From the NCBI RefSeq assembly GCF_035942955.1, contig NZ_DASZCQ010000185.1:1-27607 (forward strand): a stretch of DNA of 27,607 nucleotides. The letters are read 5' to 3'. Source of the stretch: DASYTH01 sp035942955. GTDB taxonomy: Bacteria > Actinomycetota > Actinomycetes > Mycobacteriales > Pseudonocardiaceae. Positions 16,446 to 23,179 of the stretch are shown in pieces. Every line of letters begins with the position of its first letter. The stretch's first letter is position 1. The notes under the pieces are model-generated. The model ran no database searches. It was not told the DNA's origin and saw only the letters and a program-made list of their open reading frames with translations. The position numbers were made by a program, and so were the translations under genes.

Positions 16446-17666
16446 ATGCCGGGTATCGGCACGACCCCGTCAATGATCTGGACCGAGGACTTCATCCGGG
16501 ATCCGTATACGCTGCACCGCCGATTGCGCGAGGAGGCGCCGGTCTGCGAGGTGATCATGCCGCGCGGGCTGAAGGTGTGGCTCGTGACGCGCTACGCCGA
16601 CGCCCGGGACGTGCTCGCGGATCCCTCGCTGCGCAAGGACATGCGGCAGGCACGCGACCTGCTTGAGCGGCACAGCACGGCGGCCGGCGCCGGCGCGGAG
16701 TTCTCCCAGGATCTCGCCGCGCACATGCTCAACAGCGACCCGCCGGACCACACCCGGCTGCGCCGGCTCGTCGCCAAGGCGTTCACCATGCGCCGGGTCG
16801 AGCTGATGCGGCCGAGGATCGAGCAGATCACCGACGACCTGCTGGCCGACTTCGCCGGGCGGGACCGGGTGGACCTGGTCGACGACTTCGCGTTTCCGCT
16901 GCCGGTCACGGTGATCTGCGAGCTGCTCGGCGTCCCGTACGACGACCGCGACGACTTCCGCAAGTGGTCGAACGCGATGCTGTCGGCCGACGGGGTTCCG
17001 GTGATCTCCGAGGCGATCCAGGCCATGGCGGCGTACCTGTTCACGTTGATCGGCAACAAGCGCGCCGAGCCCGCCGACGACATGCTCACCGCCCTGATCC
17101 ACGTGCGCGACGAGGCCGACGACCGGCTCACCGAGCTCGAGCTGGTGTCCATGGCCTTCCTGCTGCTGGTCGCCGGGCACGAGACGACGGTGAACCTGAT
17201 CGCCAACGGCGTGCTGTCGCTGCTGCGCAACCCCGACCAGCTCGCCGCGCTGCGCGCCGACCCGACCCTGCTGCCCGGCGCCGTGGAGGAGTTCCTCCGC
17301 TACGAGAGCCCGGTCAAGGACGCGACCCTGCGCTACACCACCGCGCCGATCCGGGTCGGCGGGGTGGACATCCCGGCCGGCGAGTTCCTGCTGGTCTCGC
17401 TGAGCGCGGCGAACCGTGACGGCGACCGGTTCGCCGACCCCGACCGGCTGGACGTCACCCGGGATGCGTCTGGCCACTTGGCTTTTGGTCACGGTGTGCA
17501 CTTCTGTCTCGGTGCGCCGTTGGCCCGGCTGGAGGGCCAGATCGCCATCGGTCGTCTGCTGGGCCGCTTCCCGGACCTGGCCCTCGCCACGGATCCGGCC
17601 GCCCTGCGCTGGCGCAACAGCACCCTGTTGCGCGGCCTGGAGCATCTCCCCGTCCGGCTGCGCTGA
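16446..17666 (+). CDS. Cytochrome P450
   Basis: This 406-residue soluble bacterial P450 should insert oxygen into a small molecule using electrons from a ferredoxin and reductase, neither encoded here. Hallmarks are complete: I-helix AGHETT (within LLLVAGHETTVNLI), the K-helix ExxR motif in EEFLRYESP, and the heme loop FGHGVHFCLGAPLAR with the thiolate ligand Cys354. MLNSDPPDHTRLRRLVAKAFT gives the usual C-helix HTRLR segment. The family looks like the CYP105/CYP107 type of actinomycetes, but the subfamily and substrate cannot be told. An AAGGGA ribosome binding site precedes the ATG. Codons around the heme loop (about 17464-17560) use many T-ending triplets, unlike the rest of the gene. The 3' 263 bp are repeated directly downstream. 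Confidence 0.95.
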   Translation: MPGIGTTPSMIWTEDFIRDPYTLHRRLREEAPVCEVIMPRGLKVWLVTRYADARDVLADPSLRKDMRQARDLLERHSTAAGAGAEFSQDLAAHMLNSDPPDHTRLRRLVAKAFTMRRVELMRPRIEQITDDLLADFAGRDRVDLVDDFAFPLPVTVICELLGVPYDDRDDFRKWSNAMLSADGVPVISEAIQAMAAYLFTLIGNKRAEPADDMLTALIHVRDEADDRLTELELVSMAFLLLVAGHETTVNLIANGVLSLLRNPDQLAALRADPTLLPGAVEEFLRYESPVKDATLRYTTAPIRVGGVDIPAGEFLLVSLSAANRDGDRFADPDRLDVTRDASGHLAFGHGVHFCLGAPLARLEGQIAIGRLLGRFPDLALATDPAALRWRNSTLLRGLEHLPVRLR

Positions 17667-17939
17667 GCGCGGCGAACCGTGACGGTGGCCGGTTCGCCGA
17701 CCCGGACCGGCTGGACGTCACCCGGGATGCGTCTGGCCACTTGGCTTTTGGTCACGGTGTGCACTTCTGTCTCGGTGCGCCGTTGGCCCGGCTGGAGGGC
17801 CAGATCGCCATCGGTCGTCTGCTGGATCGCTTCCCGGACCTGGCCCTCGCCACGGATCCGGCCGCCCTGCGCTGGCGCAACAGCACCCTGTTGCGCGGCC
17901 TGGAGCATCTCCCCGTCCGGCTGCGCTGAGCGCGGCGAA
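17398..17939 (+). repeat. Tandem duplication of the P450 3' end (263-bp unit)
   Basis: Unit 1 (17398-17660) and unit 2 (17661-17923) are head to tail and differ at 5 positions. A third partial copy of the unit start, CGCTGAGCGCGGCGAA, follows at 17924-17939. That 16-mer occurs at 17398, 17661 and 17924. One lies inside the P450 coding sequence and the outer one spans its ancestral stop codon. This is what slippage or unequal exchange between two short direct repeats would produce. The period is not a multiple of three, so the first stop codon still ends the intact gene. Confidence 0.95.
17663..17929 (+). pseudogene. P450 C-terminal fragment left by tandem duplication
   Basis: The second duplication unit keeps the P450 reading frame for 88 codons. 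It runs from the LSAANRDG segment through FGHGVHFCLGAPLAR to the RLR C-terminus and a TGA. It carries the heme-ligand loop but no substrate-binding or oxygen-activating parts, so it cannot be a working P450. It has no convincing start codon or ribosome binding site of its own. Amino-acid differences from the intact copy include Gly for Asp in the RDG.RF segment and Asp for Gly in LL.RFPDLAL. It fills most of the space between the P450 and bioA. Confidence 0.85.
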
Positions 17940-17977
17940 TCGAGGAGGAGTGCGGCTCGGCCCCGACCTTGCGTCGG

Positions 17978-17983
17978 TAGCCT
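17978..17983 (+). promoter_or_regulatory. -10 hexamer of a probably leaderless bioA transcript
   Basis: TAGCCT lies 6 nt before the GTG start of bioA, with no ribosome binding site in between. The arrangement is the same as at dnaE, bioD and the DUF2567 gene. Confidence 0.45.
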
Positions 17984-17989
17984 TCCGGC

Positions 17990-19270
17990 GTGGAGGCCGA
18001 GGAGTTGATCGCGCTCGACCGGGCGCACGTGTGGCATCCGTACGGGCCGATGCCGGGCAGGGTGGACCCGCTGGTGGTCGAGTCGGCGCGGGGGGTGCGG
18101 CTGCGGCTGGTCGACGGGCGGGAGCTGATCGACGGGATGTCGTCGTGGTGGGCGGCCATCCACGGGTACCGCAATCCCGTGCTGGACAAGGCGTTGCTGG
18201 ACCAGGCGGGGCGGATGAGCCACGTGATGTTCGGCGGGCTGACCCATGAGCCGGCGGTGCGGCTGGCCGCGCGGCTGGTGGAGATCACCCCGGAGCCGCT
18301 GCGGCACGTGTTCCTGTGCGACTCCGGCTCGGTGTCGGTCGAGGTCGCGATCAAGATGTGCCTGCAGTACTGGCGCTCGACCGGCCGGCCCGCCAAGACC
18401 CGGCTGCTCACCTGGCGCGGCGGGTACCACGGCGACACGTTCCACCCGATGAGCGTCTGCGACCCCGAGGGCGGCATGCACGGCCTGTGGCAGGGGATCC
18501 TGCCCGAGCAGGTGTTCGCCGCCGCGCCCCCGGCGGGCTTCGACGCGGCCGTTGACCACGACTACGTGGCGCACCTGGCCGGGCTGATCGAGCGGCACGC
18601 CGACGAGCTGGCCGCGGTGATCGTCGAGCCGGTCGTGCAGGGCGCCGGGGGGATGCGCTTCCACAACCCGCGCTATCTGCACGTGCTGCGCGAGCTGACC
18701 CTGGCCCACGACGTGCTGCTGATCTTCGACGAGATCGCCACCGGGTTCGGCCGGACCGGCGAGCTGTTCGCGGCCGATCATGCCGCGGTCAGCCCGGACG
18801 TGATGTGCCTCGGCAAGTCGATGACCGGCGGCTACCTGACGATGGCCGCGGCGCTGTGCACGGCCGGGGTCGCCGAGGGCATCTCCTCCGGCACGGTGCC
18901 GGTGCTCGCCCACGGGCCCACCTACATGGGCAACCCGCTGGCCGCGGCCGTGTCGCTGGCGTCGGTCGACCTGCTGCGCGGCCAGGGCTGGCGCGCGGCG
19001 GTCAAGCGGATCGAGGCGGAGCTGGCCGAGGGGCTCGCCCCGGCGGCGGAGCTCCCCGGCGTGGCCGACGTCCGGGTGCTCGGCGCGATCGGCGTCGTGC
19101 AGCTTGATCATCAGGTGGACCTGGCCGCGGCGACGCGGGCGGCGGTCGAGGCCGGCGTTTGGCTTCGCCCGTTCCGCGACCTCATTTACACAATGCCGCC
19201 GTATATCTGTGAATATGGGGATGTCCGGTCGATTGCCCGAGCCGTTCTGGCCGCCGCCACTGTCGGCTAA
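17990..19270 (+). CDS. bioA: Adenosylmethionine-8-amino-7-oxononanoate aminotransferase
   Basis: This 426-residue PLP enzyme makes 7,8-diaminononanoate from 7-keto-8-aminononanoate with S-adenosylmethionine as amino donor. Family marks are VWHPYGPM at the start, DGMSSWWAAIHGYRNP, CDSGSVSVEVAIKM (cofactor phosphate loop), WRGGYHGDT, LLIFDEIATGFGRTG with Asp247, and the PLP lysine Lys276 in CLGKSMTGGYLTMAA. The SSWW pattern separates BioA from other class III aminotransferases. GTG 17990 is the start: it follows TAGCCT by 6 nt and gives the expected N-terminus. The last 40 codons (about 19150-19270) are unusually rich in A and T at third positions. bioF, which acts just before this step, is not adjacent. 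Confidence 0.95.
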   Translation: MEAEELIALDRAHVWHPYGPMPGRVDPLVVESARGVRLRLVDGRELIDGMSSWWAAIHGYRNPVLDKALLDQAGRMSHVMFGGLTHEPAVRLAARLVEITPEPLRHVFLCDSGSVSVEVAIKMCLQYWRSTGRPAKTRLLTWRGGYHGDTFHPMSVCDPEGGMHGLWQGILPEQVFAAAPPAGFDAAVDHDYVAHLAGLIERHADELAAVIVEPVVQGAGGMRFHNPRYLHVLRELTLAHDVLLIFDEIATGFGRTGELFAADHAAVSPDVMCLGKSMTGGYLTMAAALCTAGVAEGISSGTVPVLAHGPTYMGNPLAAAVSLASVDLLRGQGWRAAVKRIEAELAEGLAPAAELPGVADVRVLGAIGVVQLDHQVDLAAATRAAVEAGVWLRPFRDLIYTMPPYICEYGDVRSIARAVLAAATVG

Positions 19271-19325
19271 ATGGCATTTGGTAATGAGTGTGTCGGCGTC
19301 ATAACTCGGACCGACCGGATTAGCG

Positions 19326-19601
19326 TCAGGTCGACGCGGCGCTCCGGTCGCCGAGTGCGCTCGCCAGATCCGCGTCGGTGGGCTCTACCAGCACAGCACC
19401 GTCCGGCAGCACCACAACGGGAATGTTTCTGCGCCCCTTGGCCAACTCGATCGCGCGATCGCGCGCGTCCGCGTCGTGTTCCACGTCGATGTCGGTGAAA
19501 GGCACGTTGTTGGTGCGCAGCCACGCCTTGGTCTGCCGGCAGTCCCCGCACCAGTCCGCGCCGAAGACGACGACGTTGTTATTACTCCCGCCTCCTCGCA
19601 C
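19326..19601 (-). CDS. Glutaredoxin/mycoredoxin-like thiol oxidoreductase
   Basis: This 91-residue thioredoxin-fold protein has the redox motif CGDC (Cys18, Cys21) in VVVFGADWCGDCRQTKAWL and the cis-Pro turn NIPVVVLPDGAVLVEP. In actinobacteria, proteins of this size reduce disulfides with mycothiol (mycoredoxins) or act as NrdH-like electron donors; ADWCxDC is the mycoredoxin-like pattern. GTG at 19601 is supported by a TATTGT hexamer 7 nt upstream on the same strand. The AGGAGG seen just after the start codon has no usable downstream start. The gene lies on the opposite strand between bioA and bioD, convergent with bioA and divergent from bioD. A role in keeping the iron-sulfur or thiol chemistry of biotin synthesis reduced is only a guess from position. 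Confidence 0.85.
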   Translation of the reverse strand: MRGGGSNNNVVVFGADWCGDCRQTKAWLRTNNVPFTDIDVEHDADARDRAIELAKGRRNIPVVVLPDGAVLVEPTDADLASALGDRSAAST

Positions 19602-19608
19602 GGCTCGA

Positions 19609-19614
19609 ACAATA
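19609..19614 (-). promoter_or_regulatory. -10 hexamer of a probably leaderless glutaredoxin-like gene
   Basis: On the minus strand TATTGT ends 7 nt before the GTG at 19601. This is the same spacing as other leaderless-type starts in the window and favours this start codon. Confidence 0.4.
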
Positions 19615-19655
19615 CCGATTGTGGACCTGTCGTGGTTGCTGCAATCGGGTGGGAC

Positions 19656-19661
19656 TAGCCT
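19656..19661 (+). promoter_or_regulatory. -10 hexamer of a probably leaderless bioD transcript
   Basis: TAGCCT lies 8 nt before the GTG of bioD, without a Shine-Dalgarno sequence. It lies within 50 bp of the divergent glutaredoxin-like gene's promoter hexamer, so the two genes share a short control region. Confidence 0.45.
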
Positions 19662-19669
19662 GACGCAGC

Positions 19670-20395
19670 GTGAGTGTCGTCGTGCTCACCGGTACGGGTA
19701 CCGGGGTAGGTAAGACCGTGGTCGCCGCGGCCGTCGCGGCGCTGGCGCTCGACGTCCGGCAGCGGGTCGCCGTGCTCAAGCCCGCGCAGACCGGCGTGGG
19801 CCCCGACGACCCTGGCGACCTCGCCGAGATCGAGCGGCTGGCCGGCCCGATCACCGCGCGCGAGCTGGCCCGTTTCCCCGATCCGCTGGCCCCGGCCACG
19901 GCCGCCCGGCGGGCCGGCACCGCACCCGTGCACCCCTCGCAGGCCGCCGCGGCCGCCGTCGAGCTGAACCGCACCCACGACCTGGTGATCGTCGAGGGCG
20001 CCGGCGGGCTGCTGGTGCGGTTCGACGACGACGGCGGCACCGTGGCCGACGTCGCCTGGGCGCTCGGCGTGCCCGTGCTGATCGTCGCCGAGGCCGGCCT
20101 CGGCACCCTCAACGCCACCGCGCTGACCGCGGAAGCCTTGCAGCGCAGGGGAATCACCTGCGCCGGCGTGGTCATCGGGGCCTGGCCGGCCGAGCCCGAC
20201 CTGGCCGCCCGGTGCAACCTCGAGGACCTGCCGGTGGCCGCCAACGCGCAGCTGCTCGGCGCGCTGCCCGCGGGCGCGTCGGCGCTGAGCCGCCCGGAGT
20301 TCCTCGCCACCGCCCGCCGGTCGCTTGCGCCGTCCCTCGGCGGCGAGTTCGACGCCAAGGGCTTCGCCGCGCAGCAGCTCAGCGCCGCCGGCTGA
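19670..20395 (+). CDS. bioD: Dethiobiotin synthase
   Basis: This 241-residue ATP-dependent enzyme closes the ureido ring of dethiobiotin from 7,8-diaminononanoate and CO2. The P-loop GTGTGVGKT occupies residues 8-16, with Lys15 for ATP. VLKPAQTG carries the second substrate-binding Lys, and VIVEGAGGLLVRF is the conserved Glu-Gly-Ala-Gly-Gly segment. LIVAEAGLGTLNATALTAEAL and GVVIGAWPAEPD complete the fold. The length is normal. GTG 19670 is selected because the P-loop must sit at the N-terminus and TAGCCT is 8 nt upstream. bioB follows after 106 bp with its own ribosome binding site. Confidence 0.95.
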   Translation: MSVVVLTGTGTGVGKTVVAAAVAALALDVRQRVAVLKPAQTGVGPDDPGDLAEIERLAGPITARELARFPDPLAPATAARRAGTAPVHPSQAAAAAVELNRTHDLVIVEGAGGLLVRFDDDGGTVADVAWALGVPVLIVAEAGLGTLNATALTAEALQRRGITCAGVVIGAWPAEPDLAARCNLEDLPVAANAQLLGALPAGASALSRPEFLATARRSLAPSLGGEFDAKGFAAQQLSAAG

Positions 20396-20501
20396 GCGGA
20401 CTCCAGGCCGATTCGATCGACAGTGAGCGAGGTCTCGATCCGGTTCGGAGCCCGTGCGGCAGACTGGCCCCGAGCAGCCAGCACTTCGGATGGAGGCAAT
20501 A

Positions 20502-21524
20502 GTGACCCTCGCCGCTCAGCGCACCGACGACCCGGTTCTCGCCACCGCCCGCGAGCAGGTGCTCGAGCGCGGTGTCGGACTGGACGAGGCGCAGGTGCTG
20601 CAGGTGCTGCGGCTCGGCGACGACCGGCTGCCCGAGCTGCTCGCGCTCGCCCACGAGGTGCGGATGCGTTGGTGCGGCCCGGAGGTCGAGGTCGAGGGCA
20701 TCGTCAGCCTGAAGACCGGCGGATGCCCGGAGGACTGCCACTTCTGCTCGCAGTCCGGCCGGTTCCCCACGCCGGTCCGCTCGGCCTGGCTGGACATTCC
20801 CGGCCTGGTCGAGGCGGCAAGGCAGACCGCGGCGACCGGGGCCACCGAGTTCTGCATCGTGGCCGCCGTCCGCGGGCCGGACGCCCGGCTGCTGTCCCAG
20901 GTGCGCGACGGCATCGAGGCGATCAAGGCGGCCGGCATCGAGATCCAGATCGCCTGCTCGCTCGGCATGCTCACCCAGGAGCAGGTCGACGAGCTGGTCG
21001 CGATGGGCGTGCACCGGTACAACCACAACCTGGAGACCGCCCGCTCGCACTTCCCGAACGTGGTCACCACGCACACCTGGGAGGAGCGCTGGGAGACCCT
21101 GCGGATGGTGCGCGACGCCGGCATGGAGGTCTGCTGCGGCGGCATCGTCGGCATGGGCGAGACGATCGAGCAGCGCGCCGAGTTCGCCGTCCAGCTCGCC
21201 GCGCTCGACCCGCACGAGGTGCCGCTGAACTTCCTGATCCCGCAGCCCGGCACCCCGTACGAGAGCTACCCCGTCGTCGAGGGCAAGGACGCCCTGCGCA
21301 CGGTCGCCGCGTTCCGCCTTGCCATGCCCCGCACGATGCTGCGCTTCGCCGGCGGCCGCGAGCTGACCCTCGGCGACCTGGGCGCCGAGCGGGGCATGCT
21401 CGGCGGGGTCAACGCGATCATCGTCGGCAACTACCTGACCAACCTGGGCCGCCCTGCCCAGCAGGACCTCGACATGCTCGCCGACCTCAAGATGCCGATC
21501 AAGGCCCTCAGCGACACCCTGTAA
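20502..21524 (+). CDS. bioB: Biotin synthase (radical SAM)
   Basis: This 340-residue radical SAM enzyme inserts sulfur into dethiobiotin. The [4Fe-4S] cysteines are Cys75, Cys79 and Cys82 in GGCPEDCHFCSQSG. The cysteines that hold the sulfur-donating [2Fe-2S] cluster in E. coli BioB have counterparts in FCIVAAV, IACSLGML and VCCGGIVGMGE, with an Arg nearby in LRFAGGRE. The frame is open from 20454, but GTG 20502 is preferred because GGAGG at 20492-20496 stands 5 nt before it. It is followed after 10 bp by bsaP. In mycobacteria, BioB paired with BsaP depends on it, and the same dependence is likely here. Confidence 0.96.
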   Translation: MTLAAQRTDDPVLATAREQVLERGVGLDEAQVLQVLRLGDDRLPELLALAHEVRMRWCGPEVEVEGIVSLKTGGCPEDCHFCSQSGRFPTPVRSAWLDIPGLVEAARQTAATGATEFCIVAAVRGPDARLLSQVRDGIEAIKAAGIEIQIACSLGMLTQEQVDELVAMGVHRYNHNLETARSHFPNVVTTHTWEERWETLRMVRDAGMEVCCGGIVGMGETIEQRAEFAVQLAALDPHEVPLNFLIPQPGTPYESYPVVEGKDALRTVAAFRLAMPRTMLRFAGGRELTLGDLGAERGMLGGVNAIIVGNYLTNLGRPAQQDLDMLADLKMPIKALSDTL

Positions 21525-21534
21525 GACTTTCCTC

Positions 21535-21741
21535 GTGAGCTTCTGCCCCCGCTGCGGCCGCCCGGCCGCGGAAGGTGATCACACCGGCTGCCGCGGCGCC
21601 CAGGCCGCGCTCGAGCCGCCGCGGTTCTGCCCGGAGTGCGCGCGCCGCATGGTGGTCCAGGTGACTCCGTCCGGGTGGTTCGCGCGCTGCAGCCGGCACG
21701 GCGAGCGCGCCTCCTCCGACGTCTCCGCGCCGACGGACTAG
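21535..21741 (+). CDS. bsaP: Biotin synthase auxiliary protein
   Basis: This 68-residue Cys-rich protein lies 10 bp after bioB on the same strand. It has two CPxC knuckles (Cys4/Cys7 and Cys32/Cys35) plus Cys19 and Cys52, and His16 and His55, so it could bind zinc or an iron-sulfur cluster. Size, composition and position match M. tuberculosis Rv1590 (BsaP), shown to be required with BioB to turn dethiobiotin into biotin. The assignment rests on synteny and the Cys pattern, not on alignment. The GTG at 21535 lacks a ribosome binding site; TAAGAC ends 7 nt before it, a near match to the hexamers of leaderless genes here, or translation may be coupled to bioB. Confidence 0.8.
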   Translation: MSFCPRCGRPAAEGDHTGCRGAQAALEPPRFCPECARRMVVQVTPSGWFARCSRHGERASSDVSAPTD

Positions 21742-21744
21742 GCT
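21739..21744 (+). promoter_or_regulatory. -10 hexamer of a probably leaderless DUF2567 gene
   Basis: TAGGCT lies 7 nt before the GTG at 21752, and its TAG is also the stop codon of bsaP. No ribosome binding site is present between hexamer and start. Confidence 0.45.
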
Positions 21745-21751
21745 CGTTCGG

Positions 21752-22351
21752 GTGCCGAACGCGTCCGATGAGCCGACCGGGTCCGCGTCGGCCGTGGCCA
21801 CCGCCGAGCAGCCCCCACCCTGGCCGTACCCGCTGCACCGCCCGCTGGCCAAGGTCGTCGTCAAGGCCGACCTGCTGCCGGCCGTGAGCGTGCTGTTCGC
21901 CATCCCCTTGCTGGGCATGGCGGTCGGCTGGCTGTGGTCGCGGCTGGCGCCCCCGCAACGAATGCGTGTGCTGGCCGACCGCCCGGTGCCGCTGCCGGTG
22001 GAGAGCTACCACCGGTTCGACGACCTCGCCCTGTTCACCCTGCTCTGCCTGGGCGCCGGCCTGGTCACCGGCCTTGGCGTGTGGATGCTGCGCGGCCGCC
22101 GCGGCCCGGTGATCATGCTCGCGGCCGTGCTCGGCTCCGCCGGCGCGGCCTGGCTGGCCAAGCAGGTCGGGGTGGGCTGGGCCGGGGGCCGCTACACCGT
22201 CAGCGGCGCGCCCAAGGTGGGCGACATCGTCCTGGCCGCCCCCATGCTCGAGTCGGCCTGGGCGATCATCGCCTGGCCCCTCACCACGGCGCTGATCTAC
22301 GGCATCCTCGCGGCCTGGAACGGCATGGACGACCTCAGCCGCCGCCTATAG
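21752..22351 (+). CDS. DUF2567 membrane protein
   Basis: This 199-residue protein has four hydrophobic helices at about residues 41-62, 91-112, 118-138 and 165-190, with a Pro-rich cytoplasmic-looking N-terminus (PPPWPYPLHRPL). It corresponds by position and size to M. tuberculosis Rv1591, the DUF2567 protein that follows bioB and Rv1590. Its function is unknown. The steady association with bioB and bsaP raises the possibility of a role in biotin or sulfur handling, but nothing in the sequence shows it. GTG 21752 is chosen for the TAGGCT hexamer 7 nt upstream. The gene ends one base before a palindromic array shared with the convergent LON-domain gene. Confidence 0.8.
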   Translation: MPNASDEPTGSASAVATAEQPPPWPYPLHRPLAKVVVKADLLPAVSVLFAIPLLGMAVGWLWSRLAPPQRMRVLADRPVPLPVESYHRFDDLALFTLLCLGAGLVTGLGVWMLRGRRGPVIMLAAVLGSAGAAWLAKQVGVGWAGGRYTVSGAPKVGDIVLAAPMLESAWAIIAWPLTTALIYGILAAWNGMDDLSRRL

Positions 22352-22459
22352 CCCGCGTGTTTGCCTCTCACGTCGTCGTGTTGGCCGCTCACGCGTCGCC
22401 AGGCGCAAAGATGACGACGCTAGGCGCAAACACGGCGATGTGAGGCGCAAACACGCGGG
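22352..22459. repeat. 108-bp palindromic array of about 21-nt units between convergent genes; likely bidirectional terminator
   Basis: The outer arms are CCCGCGTGTTTGCCTCTCA (22352-22370) and TGAGGCGCAAACACGCGGG (22441-22459), near-perfect inverted repeats. They begin immediately after one stop codon and end immediately before the other. Inside are about five units with 21-nt spacing, two in one orientation and three in the other. On the minus strand they share the core GTGTTTGCGCCT (variants CATCTTTGCGCCT and GTGTTGGCCGCT reversed). The whole can fold into a long stem. There is no T-tract, so termination would be of the T-less actinobacterial kind. Confidence 0.85.
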
Positions 22460-23140
22460 TCAGTTGAGGCTGAACTCGAGCTGGAAGTCGGCCGGGGGAG
22501 CGGGGATCGCGCGGAGCTCGGCGAGGATGCCGGCCTCCCGGTTGAGCATTTTGCGCACCATGCGCAGCCGGTGCAGCGGCCGGGTCTCCTCGAGCAGCCG
22601 CTGCCGGTCGTCGATGGTCAGCAGGCAGTCCGAGGCCAGCAGGTGGGCGAGCCCGGCGGTGTCGGTGTCCTCCGGCGGCTCGGTCCAGTCGCCGTGCTGC
22701 CAGGCGGCCGAGCAGTACCGGCGGTGCGCCGAGCGCGCCTCCAGCGACAGCATGCTCACGGCGTCCGCGCCGATCGCCGGGCTCTCGCTGTCCGGCACCC
22801 ATTCGACGGCGCCGATCAGATACGGCGCGCTGGTGGAGTCCAGGGCGAGCAGCCGGAACCGCCGCTCGCCCGCGGTGACGATGTCGAACCGCCCGTCGGG
22901 CAGCCGTTTGGCCTGACGCAGCACGGCGGAGCAGCCGATCTCGCGGAGCTGGCTGAGCGAGGTCACCTCGATGTCCAGCGACGGGCGCAGCGCCACCACC
23001 CCGAACCGCTTGCCGGGTACCACGCCGGTGACCAGATCCACCGTGAGCTGCCGGTAGCGCGGTTCGAAGATATGCAGCGGCAGGTGGGCCCCCGGTAAGA
23101 GCACCGTGTGCAGGGGGAAAAGGGGGAGCGACTCGACCAC
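22460..23140 (-). CDS. LON peptidase N-terminal-like substrate-binding domain protein
   Basis: This 226-residue protein consists of a stand-alone Lon N-terminal (LAN) domain: LPLFPLHTVLLPGAHLPLHIFEPRYRQL at the start, then GKRFGVVAL, GCSAVLRQAKRLPDGRFDIVTAGERRFRLL. A helical C-terminal half carries LLASDCLLTIDDRQRLLEE. No AAA+ ATPase or Ser-Lys protease domain follows, so it is not the Lon protease. Proteins of this type are common in actinobacteria and are thought to bind unfolded or specific proteins; the role is not established. The GTG at 23140 has TAGCTT 7 nt upstream and no ribosome binding site. It lies 39 bp downstream of nrtR on the same strand and might also be read from that promoter. 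Confidence 0.9.
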   Translation of the reverse strand: MVESLPLFPLHTVLLPGAHLPLHIFEPRYRQLTVDLVTGVVPGKRFGVVALRPSLDIEVTSLSQLREIGCSAVLRQAKRLPDGRFDIVTAGERRFRLLALDSTSAPYLIGAVEWVPDSESPAIGADAVSMLSLEARSAHRRYCSAAWQHGDWTEPPEDTDTAGLAHLLASDCLLTIDDRQRLLEETRPLHRLRMVRKMLNREAGILAELRAIPAPPADFQLEFSLN

Positions 23141-23147
23141 GGCTCTA

Positions 23148-23153
23148 AAGCTA
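23148..23153 (-). promoter_or_regulatory. -10 hexamer of a probably leaderless LON-domain gene
   Basis: On the minus strand TAGCTT ends 7 nt before the GTG at 23140 and falls in the 39-bp gap after nrtR. This suggests separate transcription in addition to any read-through. Confidence 0.45.
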
Positions 23154-23179
23154 CGACGGCGGCGTCATGATCGCTGTTT

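Noticed and set aside
17741..17929. Independent small heme protein from the second P450 unit
   Set aside because: It is an exact duplication product without a ribosome binding site or promoter. It lacks the rest of the P450 fold.
20454..20501. Upstream in-frame start for bioB at 20454
   Set aside because: The GTG at 20502 has GGAGG 5 nt before it. The upstream 16 codons (MRQTGPEQPALRMEAI) are not expected in BioB.
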